Assembly (NCBI GenBank): GCA_964518335.1
Contig: CAZFDT010000021.1
Span: 1-64,000 of the forward strand
Direction of reading: 5' to 3'
DNA from: CAZFDT01 sp964518335
GTDB taxonomy: Bacteria > Planctomycetota > Phycisphaerae > Phycisphaerales > Phycisphaeraceae
Length of the DNA: 64,000 bases
In this document: positions 44,601 through 53,562 of the stretch, piece by piece
Numbering within the stretch: position 1 is the stretch's first letter
Layout: each line of letters begins with the position of its first letter
The notes under the pieces: generated by a model
What the model was told of the DNA's origin: nothing
Databases searched by the model: none
Seen by the model: only the letters and a program-made list of their open reading frames with translations
Program-made: the position numbers and the translations under genes

Positions 44601-46120
44601 CCCCACGCCGATCCGTGACGGTCGCGTACGTTCTGATCGCGGCCGTCGTGGGCCTGAGCATCTGGGGCGGTCTGCACGTGCGCCGCTGGGCGTGGGACCA
44701 CACGCAATCCATCCGCTTTCAGGGCGACATCCGCAACGGGTTCAACTGGGGCAGCCGCGCCAATGACGTGGGCGTTGTCGAACTCTACGACGACCTGGTG
44801 GCCGACCGCCACGACCCACGCCGCGGCTACCGCCTCGACTACGCGCCGATGCGCCTGCTGGTCATGACCACCTGGGTGCGCTGGCTGCGCGGCGAGCACC
44901 CCGACATCCAGCGTTGGGAGAACGACTACGACCACACCTGGCCGCTGCTGTATTTCAACCTCGCCTGTCAGCTCGCGTCGTTGCCGGCGATGTTCCTGCT
45001 GGTGCGGCTGTGGGGGCGACGCGGCGGCGGCGCGCCGGTGGCGACGGCGATCGTCGCTGCACTGGCGACGCTGCTGCTGTGGTGGAACCCGGCGGTCATC
45101 TGCAACGCGCACACCTGGCCGCAGTGGGATGTCTGGTGCCTGCCGTTTTTCCTCTGGGCCGTGTACCTGGCGTCGGTGGAGCGGTGGCTGGCCGCGGGAT
45201 TGCTGATCGCGGTGGGGGCGATGTTCAAAGGGCAGGTGCTGCTGGTGGCGCCGGTGCTGGTGCTGTGGCCGCTGCTGCGCGGGCGCTTCGGGTGCGCCGG
45301 CCGGGTGCTGCTGGGCGCGGCGCTGGGCGCGGGCGTGGCGGCGTCGCCGTGGCTGCTGCGCGGGTGGGACGCAAGGCTGTGGCTGACGCTGCTGCTGTTG
45401 CCCGGCCTGGCGCTGGTGGGGCTGGCGGCGCATCGCCTGCGCTGGTCGCGCGGGACGGCGCTGACGGCGGGCCTGGCGTGGCTCACGACGGCGCTTTGGA
45501 TCACTGCAGCGGTCCACGACGCCAGCTTCGCCTGGTACGAGGTCGGGTTCCGCGGCCCGACGGACAACCACCGCGCCATGTTCATGGGACCGGTCAACAA
45601 CCTCGCTGCCCTGCTGCACCACCGCTACGGGTGGGGCCTGTTCGATCCCGTCGCCCTCCCCGGCCTGGCCGCGACGCCGAGCATGCGCACGCTGCTGGTC
45701 GCGGCTTACGCCCTGGCGCTGGTCATCTGCAGCGCGGCGACAGCGCGGTTCGACCGGCGGCGCGACCCGCGGTTTCTCCTGGCGGTGATCGCGCCCTGGG
45801 TGTTCATGTTCGCCCTGCTGCCGCAGATGCACGAGCGCTACCTGCTGTGGGGCGCAGCGTGCTCGGCGGCGTGGATCGCCCTGGGCGTCGGGCCGCTGCT
45901 GTTGCACCTGTTCCTGTCGGCGCTGGCGTGGGCCATGATGGCCCAGTCGATGCTCAACCACGACCGCGCCTGGTCGCCCGGCCTGCTGAGCTTCCTCAAC
46001 GGGATGCACCCCGACATCGCCTGGGCGCTGCTGGCCGTCGCGACGGTGCTGCTGGTGATGATGTTCGCGCGGAGTGGTCGCCACGCCGGACCTGAGTCTG
46101 CGAAGGTCCGGATGGCCTGA
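44597..46120 (+). CDS. Polytopic membrane protein, GT39/GT87-like glycosyltransferase
   Basis: About 507 residues with ten or more hydrophobic helices. The first loop has GFNWGSRANDVGVVELYDDLV and YDHTWPLLYFNLA, and a later loop LPQMHERYLLWGA; acidic first loops and the MHERY motif are seen in polyprenyl-phosphate-mannose-dependent transferases. No precise family can be named. The start overlaps the pseudopilin stop. The last residues (RHAGPESAKVRMA) and the stop codon are encoded by the left half of a composite REP-like element. Confidence 0.65.
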   Translation: MTPRRSVTVAYVLIAAVVGLSIWGGLHVRRWAWDHTQSIRFQGDIRNGFNWGSRANDVGVVELYDDLVADRHDPRRGYRLDYAPMRLLVMTTWVRWLRGEHPDIQRWENDYDHTWPLLYFNLACQLASLPAMFLLVRLWGRRGGGAPVATAIVAALATLLLWWNPAVICNAHTWPQWDVWCLPFFLWAVYLASVERWLAAGLLIAVGAMFKGQVLLVAPVLVLWPLLRGRFGCAGRVLLGAALGAGVAASPWLLRGWDARLWLTLLLLPGLALVGLAAHRLRWSRGTALTAGLAWLTTALWITAAVHDASFAWYEVGFRGPTDNHRAMFMGPVNNLAALLHHRYGWGLFDPVALPGLAATPSMRTLLVAAYALALVICSAATARFDRRRDPRFLLAVIAPWVFMFALLPQMHERYLLWGAACSAAWIALGVGPLLLHLFLSALAWAMMAQSMLNHDRAWSPGLLSFLNGMHPDIAWALLAVATVLLVMMFARSGRHAGPESAKVRMA

Positions 46121-46161
46121 GCCTCGGAATCCGGGGCTTCGCAGACTCAGCCCCGGCGTGG
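46081..46161. repeat. Composite REP-like element C
   Basis: Outer arms CCACGCC (46081-46087) and GGCGTGG (46155-46161) enclose two hairpins with 7-bp stems: CCGGACC/GGTCCGG around loop TGAGTCTGCGAA (46086-46111), and CCGGGGC/GCCCCGG around the exact reverse complement loop TTCGCAGACTCA (46131-46156). It lies between two convergent genes. Confidence 0.85.
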
Positions 46162-46168
46162 AAACCCG

Positions 46169-47224
46169 TCAATGCTCCTGATCGGCCAGCCAGCGCTCGG
46201 CGTCGATGGCGGCGCGGCAGCCCATGCCCGCTGCAGTGACCGCCTGGCGATAGATCGAGTCGGCCACGTCGCCGCCGGCGAACACGCCCTCGACGCTCGT
46301 GTACGACCGGCCCGGCTCACGCAGCACGATATAGCCCTTGGCGTCCATCTCGAGCTGCCCAGCGAGAAACTGCGTGATCGGCGTGTGCCCGATCGCCAGG
46401 AACAGCCCGCCCACCGGCATCTCGCGCGTCGCCTTCGCACCTCCGGGGGTCGTATCCTGCAGCTTGAGGCCGGTGATCTTGTCCCCGCCGAGCACGTCGA
46501 TCACCACCGTGTTCCACAGCATCTGGATCTTGGGATTCTTCAGCGCCCGATCCTGCATGATCTTGCTGGCGCGCAGCTCGTCGCGGCGGACGATCATGTA
46601 CACCTTGCGAGCGAACTTGGTGAGGTACGTCGCTTCCTCGACCGCCGAGTCGCCGCCGCCCACGACCGCCAGCTCGGCGTCGCGGAACATCGGTAACGCG
46701 CCGTCGCACACCGCACAGGCGCTCACGCCCCCGCCGGTCTGCGCCAGCCGCTGCTCGTTGTCCAGCCCCAGCCAGTTGGCCTTGGCGCCCGTGCAGATGA
46801 TCAGCGCCTTGGCATGCGTGACGAACCCGCCGTCGCCCTCGACGCGGAACGGGCGCTTCGACAGGTCCACCGTCTTCACGTTCTGGAACGGCGTGAACAG
46901 CGGGAACGACGGGTCCAGCTCGTCGCCGCGCTTCACATACTCGGGGCCGCTGTCGGTGACGACGCGCGTGTCGAAGCGCAGCGCCTGGCGTGCGAACTCC
47001 TGCATCATCTCCGGGCCCATGACGCCGGTGGGAAAGCCGGGGTAGTTCTCGACCTCGGTGGTGAGCATGAGCTGGCCGCCGGGCAGGAGGTCCTTGCCCG
47101 TGGCCCGGCCGGGGAACACCAGCGGGTGAAGCTGGGCCCGCGCCGCATAGATCGCCGCCGTCCAGCCCGCCGGGCCGGAGCCGATGATGACCACGTCTTC
47201 CACGTTGTTGGTTTGCTCTGCCAT
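46169..47224 (-). CDS. trxB: Thioredoxin reductase
   Basis: 351 residues; NADPH-dependent reduction of thioredoxin. FAD motif VIIGSGPAGWTAAIYAARA, redox site SACAVCDG (C170-x-x-C173), NADPH motif VVGGGDSAVEEATYL and C-terminal VEGVFAGGDVAD are intact. It is longer than the usual 310-320 residues because of extra segments near 90-130 (DPSFPLFTPFQ). It is last in the minus-strand row headed by the riboswitch at 49862, 47 bases after the BFD-like gene. Confidence 0.95.
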   Translation of the reverse strand: MAEQTNNVEDVVIIGSGPAGWTAAIYAARAQLHPLVFPGRATGKDLLPGGQLMLTTEVENYPGFPTGVMGPEMMQEFARQALRFDTRVVTDSGPEYVKRGDELDPSFPLFTPFQNVKTVDLSKRPFRVEGDGGFVTHAKALIICTGAKANWLGLDNEQRLAQTGGGVSACAVCDGALPMFRDAELAVVGGGDSAVEEATYLTKFARKVYMIVRRDELRASKIMQDRALKNPKIQMLWNTVVIDVLGGDKITGLKLQDTTPGGAKATREMPVGGLFLAIGHTPITQFLAGQLEMDAKGYIVLREPGRSYTSVEGVFAGGDVADSIYRQAVTAAGMGCRAAIDAERWLADQEH

Positions 47225-47271
47225 GGGGTGGGGATTGTAGCGAATCGCATCGTCGCCACGCCCACAGACAA

Positions 47272-47496
47272 CTACTGATCGCACGCCGATATTTCCGACG
47301 ACTCGCCCAGCAGGCGATCGAACGCCACCTGCCCCGTGGCCAGCGTGCGGCGCAGATAGGGGCGACACAGCCCGCATCGCCGGCCCTTCTCGCCCGCCAG
47401 CGCCATCACGGCGTCGAGGTCCAGCCCGTCGCGTTGCGCCTGGGCGTACAGGTCGGCGAACGTGCGATCGGCACAGAGGCAGCGGTCGATGCGCAT
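47272..47496 (-). CDS. BFD-like [2Fe-2S]-binding protein
   Basis: 74 residues with the four-Cys pattern C-L-C near residues 7-9 and C-G-L-C near 41-44, spaced as in bacterioferritin-associated ferredoxin-like domains (Cx1C...Cx2C). It probably carries an iron-sulfur cluster and passes electrons, perhaps from the adjacent thioredoxin reductase-like flavoprotein. Its ATG directly follows the stop of the upstream gene (TGAATG), so translation is coupled. Confidence 0.75.
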   Translation of the reverse strand: MRIDRCLCADRTFADLYAQAQRDGLDLDAVMALAGEKGRRCGLCRPYLRRTLATGQVAFDRLLGESSEISACDQ

Positions 47497-47808
47497 TCAG
47501 GGTTCCGCGCGCTGGTAGGGGATGCGGTACATGACCCACACGTCGCCGCTCTCGCGGTCGATCACCTCGAAGCGTTCGATGATCGCCGGGTCGATCGATG
47601 CGTGGGTCGCGCCGTCGGGCGTGGTGATGTCGCCGCGCAGCTCCCCGGGCGTCATCTCCCACTCGATCTGCCGCAGCGACCCGTGCTCGCTCGCCGGGAT
47701 GCGATACACCTTGCCGAAGTAGCGGATCGGTTCGGCGCCGTCGGGATTGTGCAGCCCGCGCGTCACCGGCTGGTAATAGACGACTCCATTCATCGGCGGC
47801 CCATCCAT
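47497..47808 (-). CDS. Conserved hypothetical protein
   Basis: 103 residues: MNGVVYYQPVTRGLHNPDG, EPIRYFGKVYRIPASEHG and ERFEVIDRESGDVWVMYRIPY. Beta-rich and soluble, with no signal peptide and no motif I recognise. It lies between a pseudopilin gene (12 bases away) and the BFD-like gene (0 bases), on one transcript. Confidence 0.7.
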   Translation of the reverse strand: MDGPPMNGVVYYQPVTRGLHNPDGAEPIRYFGKVYRIPASEHGSLRQIEWEMTPGELRGDITTPDGATHASIDPAIIERFEVIDRESGDVWVMYRIPYQRAEP

Positions 47809-47820
47809 GTTGCTTGTGCT

Positions 47821-48567
47821 TCAGTTGACCTGGATCACGATGTCTGTCGGTGGCCGCCCCACGGGCGCCTCGGGCAACGTCGCGCTGACGCCGAACTCGG
47901 GCTCGAGTCCCCGCACGTGACCGTCGAACATCACCGCATTGGCGCGGCGGCTGTGGTTGTAGTACGTCGTCCAGTCGAACTTGCCCACGTAATGCCACTG
48001 CTCGATCATCGGGTTCGCCGGCGACGCGGGCGCCTGGAACGTGTTGACCTGCGCCGTGTCGGTGAAGGCCAGCGTGTCCGACGGCCGCACGACCTTGCGC
48101 TGGTTGGCCGGTTGGGCGGCGTTGGCGAGCAGGATCGCCGGTCCGTAGGTCGTCCAGTTCGTGGTGAACTTGGGCTTGTAGCGGCCGCTGCCGAGCGGGA
48201 ACGCGGGGCAGATCTCGACGCTGTCGGCGGCCTGGTAGTACGGCCACAGCCGTCCGCGCGTGCGGTCGAGCAGCCGCTGCCCCTCCGCCGACGGGCCGCC
48301 GGCGGCCTCGAACCCGAACCACCACCACGTGCCCACGCCCACCACCGTGTGCCGCTCGGGAAACATCCAGCCGCGCGAGTCGTGCAGGTACCCCTGCAGC
48401 GCCAGGCCCATCTGCCGCAGGTTCGACCCGCACACCGCCGCCCGCGCCGCGCCGCGCGACTTGCCGAGCGCCGGCAACAGCAGCGCAATGAGCACCGCGA
48501 TGATCGACACCGCCACGAGCAGCTCGATCAGGGAGAAACCCGGGTTGTGCCGATCATCGCGGGTCAT
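47821..48567 (-). CDS. Pseudopilin (prepilin-type N-terminal domain)
   Basis: 248 residues. MTRDDRHNPG is cut before FSLIELLVAVSIIAVLIALL. The globular part has CGSNLRQMGLALQGYLHDSR, ICPAFPLGSG and RRANAVMFDGHVRGLEP. It starts 13 bases after the stop of the riboswitch-controlled PEP-CTERM gene and is likely co-transcribed, which would place it under cobalamin control. Confidence 0.9.
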   Translation of the reverse strand: MTRDDRHNPGFSLIELLVAVSIIAVLIALLLPALGKSRGAARAAVCGSNLRQMGLALQGYLHDSRGWMFPERHTVVGVGTWWWFGFEAAGGPSAEGQRLLDRTRGRLWPYYQAADSVEICPAFPLGSGRYKPKFTTNWTTYGPAILLANAAQPANQRKVVRPSDTLAFTDTAQVNTFQAPASPANPMIEQWHYVGKFDWTTYYNHSRRANAVMFDGHVRGLEPEFGVSATLPEAPVGRPPTDIVIQVN

Positions 48568-48580
48568 CGCGCAGTTCCCG

Positions 48581-49597
48581 TTACAGTGACCGACGCCGAG
48601 TGGTCAACAGCAGCACCCCGCCGGCCATGATCGCCAGCGACACCGGCTCGGGCACAGCCACGAAGCGCAGGAAGTAGGCGTCCTGCCCGCTGTCGTACTC
48701 GGCGAAGATCAACTGCTGGCCCGTTGCGTCGTAGGCCAGCCCGTTGAGCGGCGCGTTGGGGCCGTAACCGAACAGATCGGGATCGAGAACGTCACGGTAA
48801 AGGTTGGTGACGACGCCGGCGACGGGGTCGAACCGGCCGATACCGGTGGTGGTGTTGAAGAAGATCTGCCCGTCGTGGCCGACGACGAGCGCGCCGTTGC
48901 CGTTGGCCGGCCCCTGCCCGAGAAACTCGAGCGTGGGCGCGGTGGCGTCGGCTTCAAAGGCGGCCAGGTCGGCGGCGGCGACGCGGTAAAACTTGGCCAG
49001 CCCGTTCCACCAGTCGAACGTGCCGACGATGAGATTGCCCGCCGCGTCGAACGCCATGCCGCCCGACGCCAGGTCGGCGGGGTCGGCGACGCCCGTCGTG
49101 ACCGCCAGGCCCGGCGCGATGTGGTCGATGCGCGTGGCCGTGGACCAGTCGTCGGCGACCCACTGCACGTAGGCGTTGCCGTCGGCGCGCAGCGCGGCGC
49201 TGTACAGGTTCGCCTCGTCGTAATCGGCGACGGGCTGCATCGTCTTGGCGTCGAGATCGAGCTTGAGCGCGCCGCGCCCGGAGAACCCGAGGGCGACGAG
49301 GGCCTGCCCGTTGTCGGCGGTGGCGATGGCGCCCTCGGCAGGCCGGGCGCCGCCTCCCAGCGCCGACTCGATGCCGGTCATGTGCAGCGTGAACGTCGGG
49401 TTGGCGGGGTTGGCGATGTCCACCGTGTGGATCGAGTCGCCGGTGTAGAGGTAGAGCGTTCCGTCGCTGAAGCCCAGGCCGTGGTTGAATCCGAAGCTGG
49501 AGGTCGAGTCCTTGGCGGGCAGGGCGTCGGCGCGGGCCGTCGCCGTCGCCGCCAGGGTGGTGATTGTGACCAGAACCATCGTGCTGAACCGTCGCAT
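48581..49597 (-). CDS. PEP-CTERM surface protein, probable beta-propeller, under a cobalamin riboswitch
   Basis: 338 residues. A signal peptide (MRRFSTMVLVTITTLAATATARA) precedes repeated blade-like blocks: GLGFSDGTLYLYTG, GMAFDAAGNLIVGTFD, LVVGHDGQIFFNTTTGIGRFD and GLAYDATGQQLIFAEYD. The C-terminus is a PEP-CTERM sorting signal (VPEPVSLAIMAGGVLLL, then TTRRRSL). ATG 49597 follows AAAGGAG. The only regulatory element upstream on this strand is a cobalamin riboswitch ending about 265 bases before the start. I infer a surface protein for corrinoid capture, comparable in architecture to the propeller BtuG of Bacteroides, but sequence similarity to BtuG is not claimed. Confidence 0.8.
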   Translation of the reverse strand: MRRFSTMVLVTITTLAATATARADALPAKDSTSSFGFNHGLGFSDGTLYLYTGDSIHTVDIANPANPTFTLHMTGIESALGGGARPAEGAIATADNGQALVALGFSGRGALKLDLDAKTMQPVADYDEANLYSAALRADGNAYVQWVADDWSTATRIDHIAPGLAVTTGVADPADLASGGMAFDAAGNLIVGTFDWWNGLAKFYRVAAADLAAFEADATAPTLEFLGQGPANGNGALVVGHDGQIFFNTTTGIGRFDPVAGVVTNLYRDVLDPDLFGYGPNAPLNGLAYDATGQQLIFAEYDSGQDAYFLRFVAVPEPVSLAIMAGGVLLLTTRRRSL

Positions 49598-50608
49598 GCC
49601 AAACTCCTTTGTCCCGATTCGCGCGGGGCAATCCCCTGGGGTGTGTGAGAGAAACGTCCCATGCGACGGGCTCAGGTGCGGCGGCGGACCACTGCAGCGG
49701 GGATCATGCAGAAGCGGCGCGCGGCGTCCCAGTCGCGAGGACACGCATCACGTGTCTGGCGAACAGGAATCGTGCGACGACCTCGGTCCGACGGAATGAA
49801 AAGAACTTCCGGGGGCGGGGGCGCCTGACGGTCCTGTGCGCGAGGACACGTTGGCACCCATCAAGGCAGGTCTTCCGGCTCAGGGCTTGCTCGCCGCTCG
49901 CCTTCCCACCCGGCGCGTTGCACGCCGGGCAGTGGCATTCGAGCGGCCGCAGGCGTCGCGCGACCGGCCCGACACAGGCCCGTCGCCAACACCACCCATC
50001 ACGGCGGCGCGTCCGCGGAGGAATACCCCTCGTCACGCTCCCCGCCGCCTTCGCGGCTGGGAACACTTCCGGGGGGGCACCTCGCTTCCCTTTTCATCCG
50101 GTCGTCCGTGTTCGCATGGGAGCACGACCGCCGGACACCTTTGGGTCCGCGAGCAACTTACGCCAACGCGCCGCCGCACGCAAGGGCAATTCGGACCATT
50201 TCATCGACAATTTTCGCCCCCGACCCGCGCCGCACCCACGCCACAGCCCGTGTTGCCCGTGGGCAACATCCGGCCCGGCCCGCACCGGGCCCAGCCAGCG
50301 CCGTGCCGGGTCGCAACATCATGTTGCATCACATCTTGCGATCAATCAGGCCGACCTCCGACCGGTGGCACAGGCCTTGCCCTATGTCTCCCGTCGCTCG
50401 GTCGGAAAAGAGCGGCGTCGCGGTCGCCGGCCGGAACCTTCGGCAGCAGACCGCTACGCTGAAGACAGCGACGCCCCGCCCCTGGGAGGGAGCGCGGGGC
50501 CGCGACGGGTGGCCGGATCCGTGGAGGGAACCGGCCACTCGTCGCATCAGGATGGCCGCCGGACGTTCCGGCGGCAAGGAACCCATGGAGGCGGATTGGA
50601 GAGACGCA
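49598..50608. other. Long intergenic leader region between divergent genes
   Basis: About 1 kb without a supported gene. It contains the riboswitch (49862-50100), its 265-base leader towards the minus-strand gene, one YCACTGCARC motif (49689) and about 500 GC-rich bases in front of the exported protein at 50609, in which I see no promoter of good quality. Open frames here are by-products of high GC. Confidence 0.6.
49862..50100 (-). promoter_or_regulatory. Cobalamin (B12) riboswitch
   Basis: Read on the minus strand, the 5' part has GGGAAGCGAGGTG (50078-50090) and a GTGACG block. The 3' part has the diagnostic order: GAATGCCACTG (about 49930-49940), a hairpin, GGGAAGGCG (about 49900-49908), then AGCCGGAAGACCTGCC (49865-49880). 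These are the conserved boxes of the cobalamin element; the P6 region is long. It points at the PEP-CTERM gene at 48581-49597, about 265 bases downstream. The exact 5' boundary is uncertain. Confidence 0.82.
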
Positions 50609-51154
50609 GTGACCGTTCCTCGTACGCTCATCGTGTGTTCGTTCGCAGCCGCATCGGCGATCGGAGGCCTCGCCCATGCCGGCCCCCTCATCGGCAACGA
50701 GTCGGCGTATGTCGTGACGAGACCCGGACCAGGGATTGTCCAGCCCGCCCCTCGCATCGCCGACGACACCACCCTCCCGCTTCGCCACGGCGACAGCGCC
50801 AGGGTGGTGGCGCGCCCCGTGGCCGACCCCGGCCCCACCGCCGACCGCGACCTGTCTCGACAGAGCGTCCGTCCCTGGCTCACCGAGCTGCAGTTGGCCA
50901 ACACCACCACCGTTCACGTCGATCCGTTCCGCAACTACCGCCAATACACCTGGCGCGGCATCGACCAGAACCATTCCATCATCAAGGCCCAACGCCTGGG
51001 GCTGTCACGACTGACCACCCCGGCCTACGTCGTCCGCAACCTCCGCGCCTGGCCGGTCGAGGCACCACAGCGCCCCGACATCGAGCCCCGCGCGATCTTC
51101 CGCATCCGCAAAGCCCAACCCCAGGACCAGCGAAAGGTCGCCATGGCGGATTGA
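50609..51154 (+). CDS. Small exported protein of unknown function
   Basis: 181 residues. The GTG start at 50609 was preferred to ATG 50585 because TTGGAGAG lies 6 bases upstream and the product then begins with a clean signal peptide (VPRTLIVCSFAAASAIGGLA, cut after HA). The mature part is rich in Arg/Pro, with a distinctive block HVDPFRNYRQYTWRGIDQNH and a basic tail. I know no family. It ends in a good terminator, which supports it as a real gene. Confidence 0.6.
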   Translation: MTVPRTLIVCSFAAASAIGGLAHAGPLIGNESAYVVTRPGPGIVQPAPRIADDTTLPLRHGDSARVVARPVADPGPTADRDLSRQSVRPWLTELQLANTTTVHVDPFRNYRQYTWRGIDQNHSIIKAQRLGLSRLTTPAYVVRNLRAWPVEAPQRPDIEPRAIFRIRKAQPQDQRKVAMAD

Positions 51155-51185
51155 GTCGAACCTTCCCATAACCCCTGATCGAGTG

Positions 51186-51222
51186 CGGCCCGTGGCATCC
51201 CCTGCGCGGGCCGTGCTTTTTT
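51186..51222 (+). terminator. Rho-independent terminator
   Basis: Arms CGGCCCG (51186-51192) and CGGGCCG (51207-51213) are followed by TGCTTTTTT. It terminates the exported-protein gene. Confidence 0.75.
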
Positions 51223-51247
51223 CCTTTCGTCGCAACTCGTCTTCGCA

Positions 51248-51276
51248 GTAGCCGGGACGCTACGCGTCCCGGCTAC
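51248..51276. repeat. 13-bp perfect palindrome with 3-base loop
   Basis: GTAGCCGGGACGC and its exact complement flank TAC. The stop codon of the minus-strand gene at 51273 lies in the right arm. It sits between convergent genes and may be a terminator or a dispersed palindrome. Confidence 0.75.
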
Positions 51277-52745
51277 ATCCAGCCGATGAGCGACTGGCGG
51301 CGGAGGGTCCAGCCGCGCCAGTTGCTTGTCTGGCGGGTGAGTTCGCCGCCCAGGCGGGCGCGGAGGGCGGGGACGTTGAGGGCCACTGCAGCGTCCGGGC
51401 GCACGTGCTGCTGCAGCCAGGTCAAGGCGGGCAGCGACTCGGGCCCCAGCGCGACGAGGTAGCCGGTGTCCAGCGCCACGCCCTGGCCGCCGACCTCGGC
51501 GCAGTGGCGCACGTTGAAGTCGGCGATGATGCCGTCGAAGTTCACGAACGCGCAGGCGTAGAGGATGGCGGCGGCGGTGAGGGTGTTGGCCTGCAGGAGC
51601 CAGCGGTTGTCGCGTCGCGCGACGATGCGCAGGCCGATCCACACCAGGCCGGCGGCGACGACGAGCATCCAGATCGCCGCGGCGATGCGCAGGCGCGTGA
51701 GGCTGTACACGTCCACGTAGAGGCTCAGCCGCCACGCCGCCGACGCCACGAGGATGACGTTCTGCGCCAGCCACAGGCACACGAGCCGTCGCGTCCAGAC
51801 GGACACTTCGGCGGGCCCGCGCGGGCGGAACGCGGCGAGCACGAACGCCGCCGCCAGCAGGGCCGTGGCCACCAGCGGGTACGCCCCGCGATGCGCATAC
51901 TGGGCGTAGGTCATGCCCTCGGGCAGTGCGGCGCCGCCCCACAGGTACGCCGCATCCAGCAGCGTCTGCACCGCGAACGCCGCGTTGAACAGCACCAGGC
52001 ACCGCACGATCAACCCGACGCCCGCCAGGCGGTCCCACGCGCGGCTGAGGATCGTCGGCGGCGCGTCGGCGGCCTCGGCCTGCCTCGCCCTGGCCGCACG
52101 CCAGCGCGACCGCACCAACGCCCACGCCCCGAACCCCGCCGCCAGCCACAGCACGATCCGCCCCGGCGTCACATCCAGCAGCTCGAGCTTGAGGTTCGCC
52201 AGCCACCGCGCGATCACCGGGTTGGCCAGGGCGAACAGCCCGACGAACACGCCAGTCAACAGCAGCGGCACGGCCCAGCGCCAGATCACGGCGAAGATCA
52301 TCAGTCGCCTCGCGCTAACCCCGTGCCGCCGCGTCCATCGCCGCGCCAGCCGCGAGTCGCGCAGCGGCGCGATCGCCGCCCCCACGACGAACTCGACGCC
52401 GCGGCACGCCCACGTCAGCACGCCCGTCGTCCACCCACCCCGGTCCACTGCAGCGATCATCATCAGCCCGATCATGCTCAGCAGCACCGCCAGGGGCGTC
52501 GGCTCGATCACCAGCGCCGCGATCAGCCCCAGCTCCACCGCCGCCAGCGCCCGCCCCGGCCACCCGCGCAGGTAATGCGTGCCCCGCAGCGTCAGCGCCA
52601 GCAGCAGCAGCGCCACGTACAGCCCCCACGTCCAGCCCACCGGCTGACGGTAGAACAGCACGTCGGCGATGGCGATCAGCCCGACCGTCATCGCCGCCAG
52701 CAACGCGGTGCGACGACGCCACGGAACGCTGGATACGGTGCGCAT
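51273..52745 (-). CDS. Polytopic membrane protein, DUF4153/DUF4173-like
   Basis: 490 residues with about twelve hydrophobic helices in a row. After helix six a basic loop (SRWRAARARQAEAADAPPTIL) leads to GLIVRCLVLFNAAFAVQTLLDAAYLWGGAALPEGMTYAQYAHRGAYPLVATALL. The LPxGxTYAxYAHRGAYxLxxTALL pattern is the signature of DUF4153/DUF4173 membrane proteins. Function unknown. The start at 52745 is the last Met before the first helix; it diverges from the CPBP gene 112 bases away. Confidence 0.8.
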   Translation of the reverse strand: MRTVSSVPWRRRTALLAAMTVGLIAIADVLFYRQPVGWTWGLYVALLLLALTLRGTHYLRGWPGRALAAVELGLIAALVIEPTPLAVLLSMIGLMMIAAVDRGGWTTGVLTWACRGVEFVVGAAIAPLRDSRLARRWTRRHGVSARRLMIFAVIWRWAVPLLLTGVFVGLFALANPVIARWLANLKLELLDVTPGRIVLWLAAGFGAWALVRSRWRAARARQAEAADAPPTILSRAWDRLAGVGLIVRCLVLFNAAFAVQTLLDAAYLWGGAALPEGMTYAQYAHRGAYPLVATALLAAAFVLAAFRPRGPAEVSVWTRRLVCLWLAQNVILVASAAWRLSLYVDVYSLTRLRIAAAIWMLVVAAGLVWIGLRIVARRDNRWLLQANTLTAAAILYACAFVNFDGIIADFNVRHCAEVGGQGVALDTGYLVALGPESLPALTWLQQHVRPDAAVALNVPALRARLGGELTRQTSNWRGWTLRRQSLIGWM

Positions 52746-52857
52746 GGCACAACCCTGGAGATGGCCCGGTCGTCGCCCGGCCGCGCCGCGCGACGCCTGC
52801 CGGTCATACGCACGGCGGCGGGCGCTGGTTCGCACCGGTTCGATTACACTTGCCGCC

Positions 52858-53547
52858 ATGACCCGACGCGACCGCGCCCTGGCCCTGCTCGCTCTCGTGC
52901 TGCTGTTGCCCGCGGCGAGCGTGGGGGTGTTGTTCTGGATGTGGCTGTCGCCGGGCGATTTCACGATGTGGACGATCAGCAAGGTGTGGCTGTTCGGGCT
53001 GCCGCTGGCGTGGCTGGTGTGGGTGGATCGCGGTCGGCCGAGCTGGTCGCCGATGCGCCAGGGCGGGGCGTGGGCGGGCGTGGCCACGGGCGTGCCCATC
53101 ATGCTCATCATCGTCGGGGCGTACGTGCTGATCGGACGGCACTGGATCGACGTGGCCGCGGCGCGGCAGGGTCTGATCGACAAGCGCCTGGGGAGCCTGC
53201 CGGTGTATCTGGCGGGTTGCGCGTATTGGATTTTCGTCAACAGCGTGCTGGAGGAGTACGTGTGGCGGTGGTTCGTGTACCGCAAGTTCGAGGTGCTGCT
53301 GTCGAACCGGACTGCTGCAGTGGTCGCGTCGGCGACGGGTTTCACGCTGCACCACACGCTGGCGCTGGGGTTCAACTTCGGCTGGGAGTGGCGGGTGGTG
53401 GCGGCCGGTTCGCTGGGCGTGTTCGTCGGGGGGGCGACGTGGTCGTGGCTGTACGCCCGCTACCGCAGCGTCTGGCCGGGCTGGATCAGCCACGCCTTCG
53501 CCGACGTGGGCGTCTTCGCCGTGGGGTATCTGATCCTGTTCACCTGA
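52858..53547 (+). CDS. CPBP-family intramembrane metalloprotease
   Basis: 229 residues with about six to seven helices. The ABI/CPBP motifs are intact: E132-E133-YVWR (motif 1), FTLH165-H166 (motif 2) and WISH212AFAD (motif 3), the residues that coordinate the metal in Rce1-like proteases. These enzymes cut membrane-anchored substrates or act in peptide immunity; the substrate here is unknown. It is followed by higBA after a promoter, so it forms its own unit. Confidence 0.88.
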   Translation: MTRRDRALALLALVLLLPAASVGVLFWMWLSPGDFTMWTISKVWLFGLPLAWLVWVDRGRPSWSPMRQGGAWAGVATGVPIMLIIVGAYVLIGRHWIDVAAARQGLIDKRLGSLPVYLAGCAYWIFVNSVLEEYVWRWFVYRKFEVLLSNRTAAVVASATGFTLHHTLALGFNFGWEWRVVAAGSLGVFVGGATWSWLYARYRSVWPGWISHAFADVGVFAVGYLILFT

Positions 53548-53562
53548 CGCCAAGCATCACGT

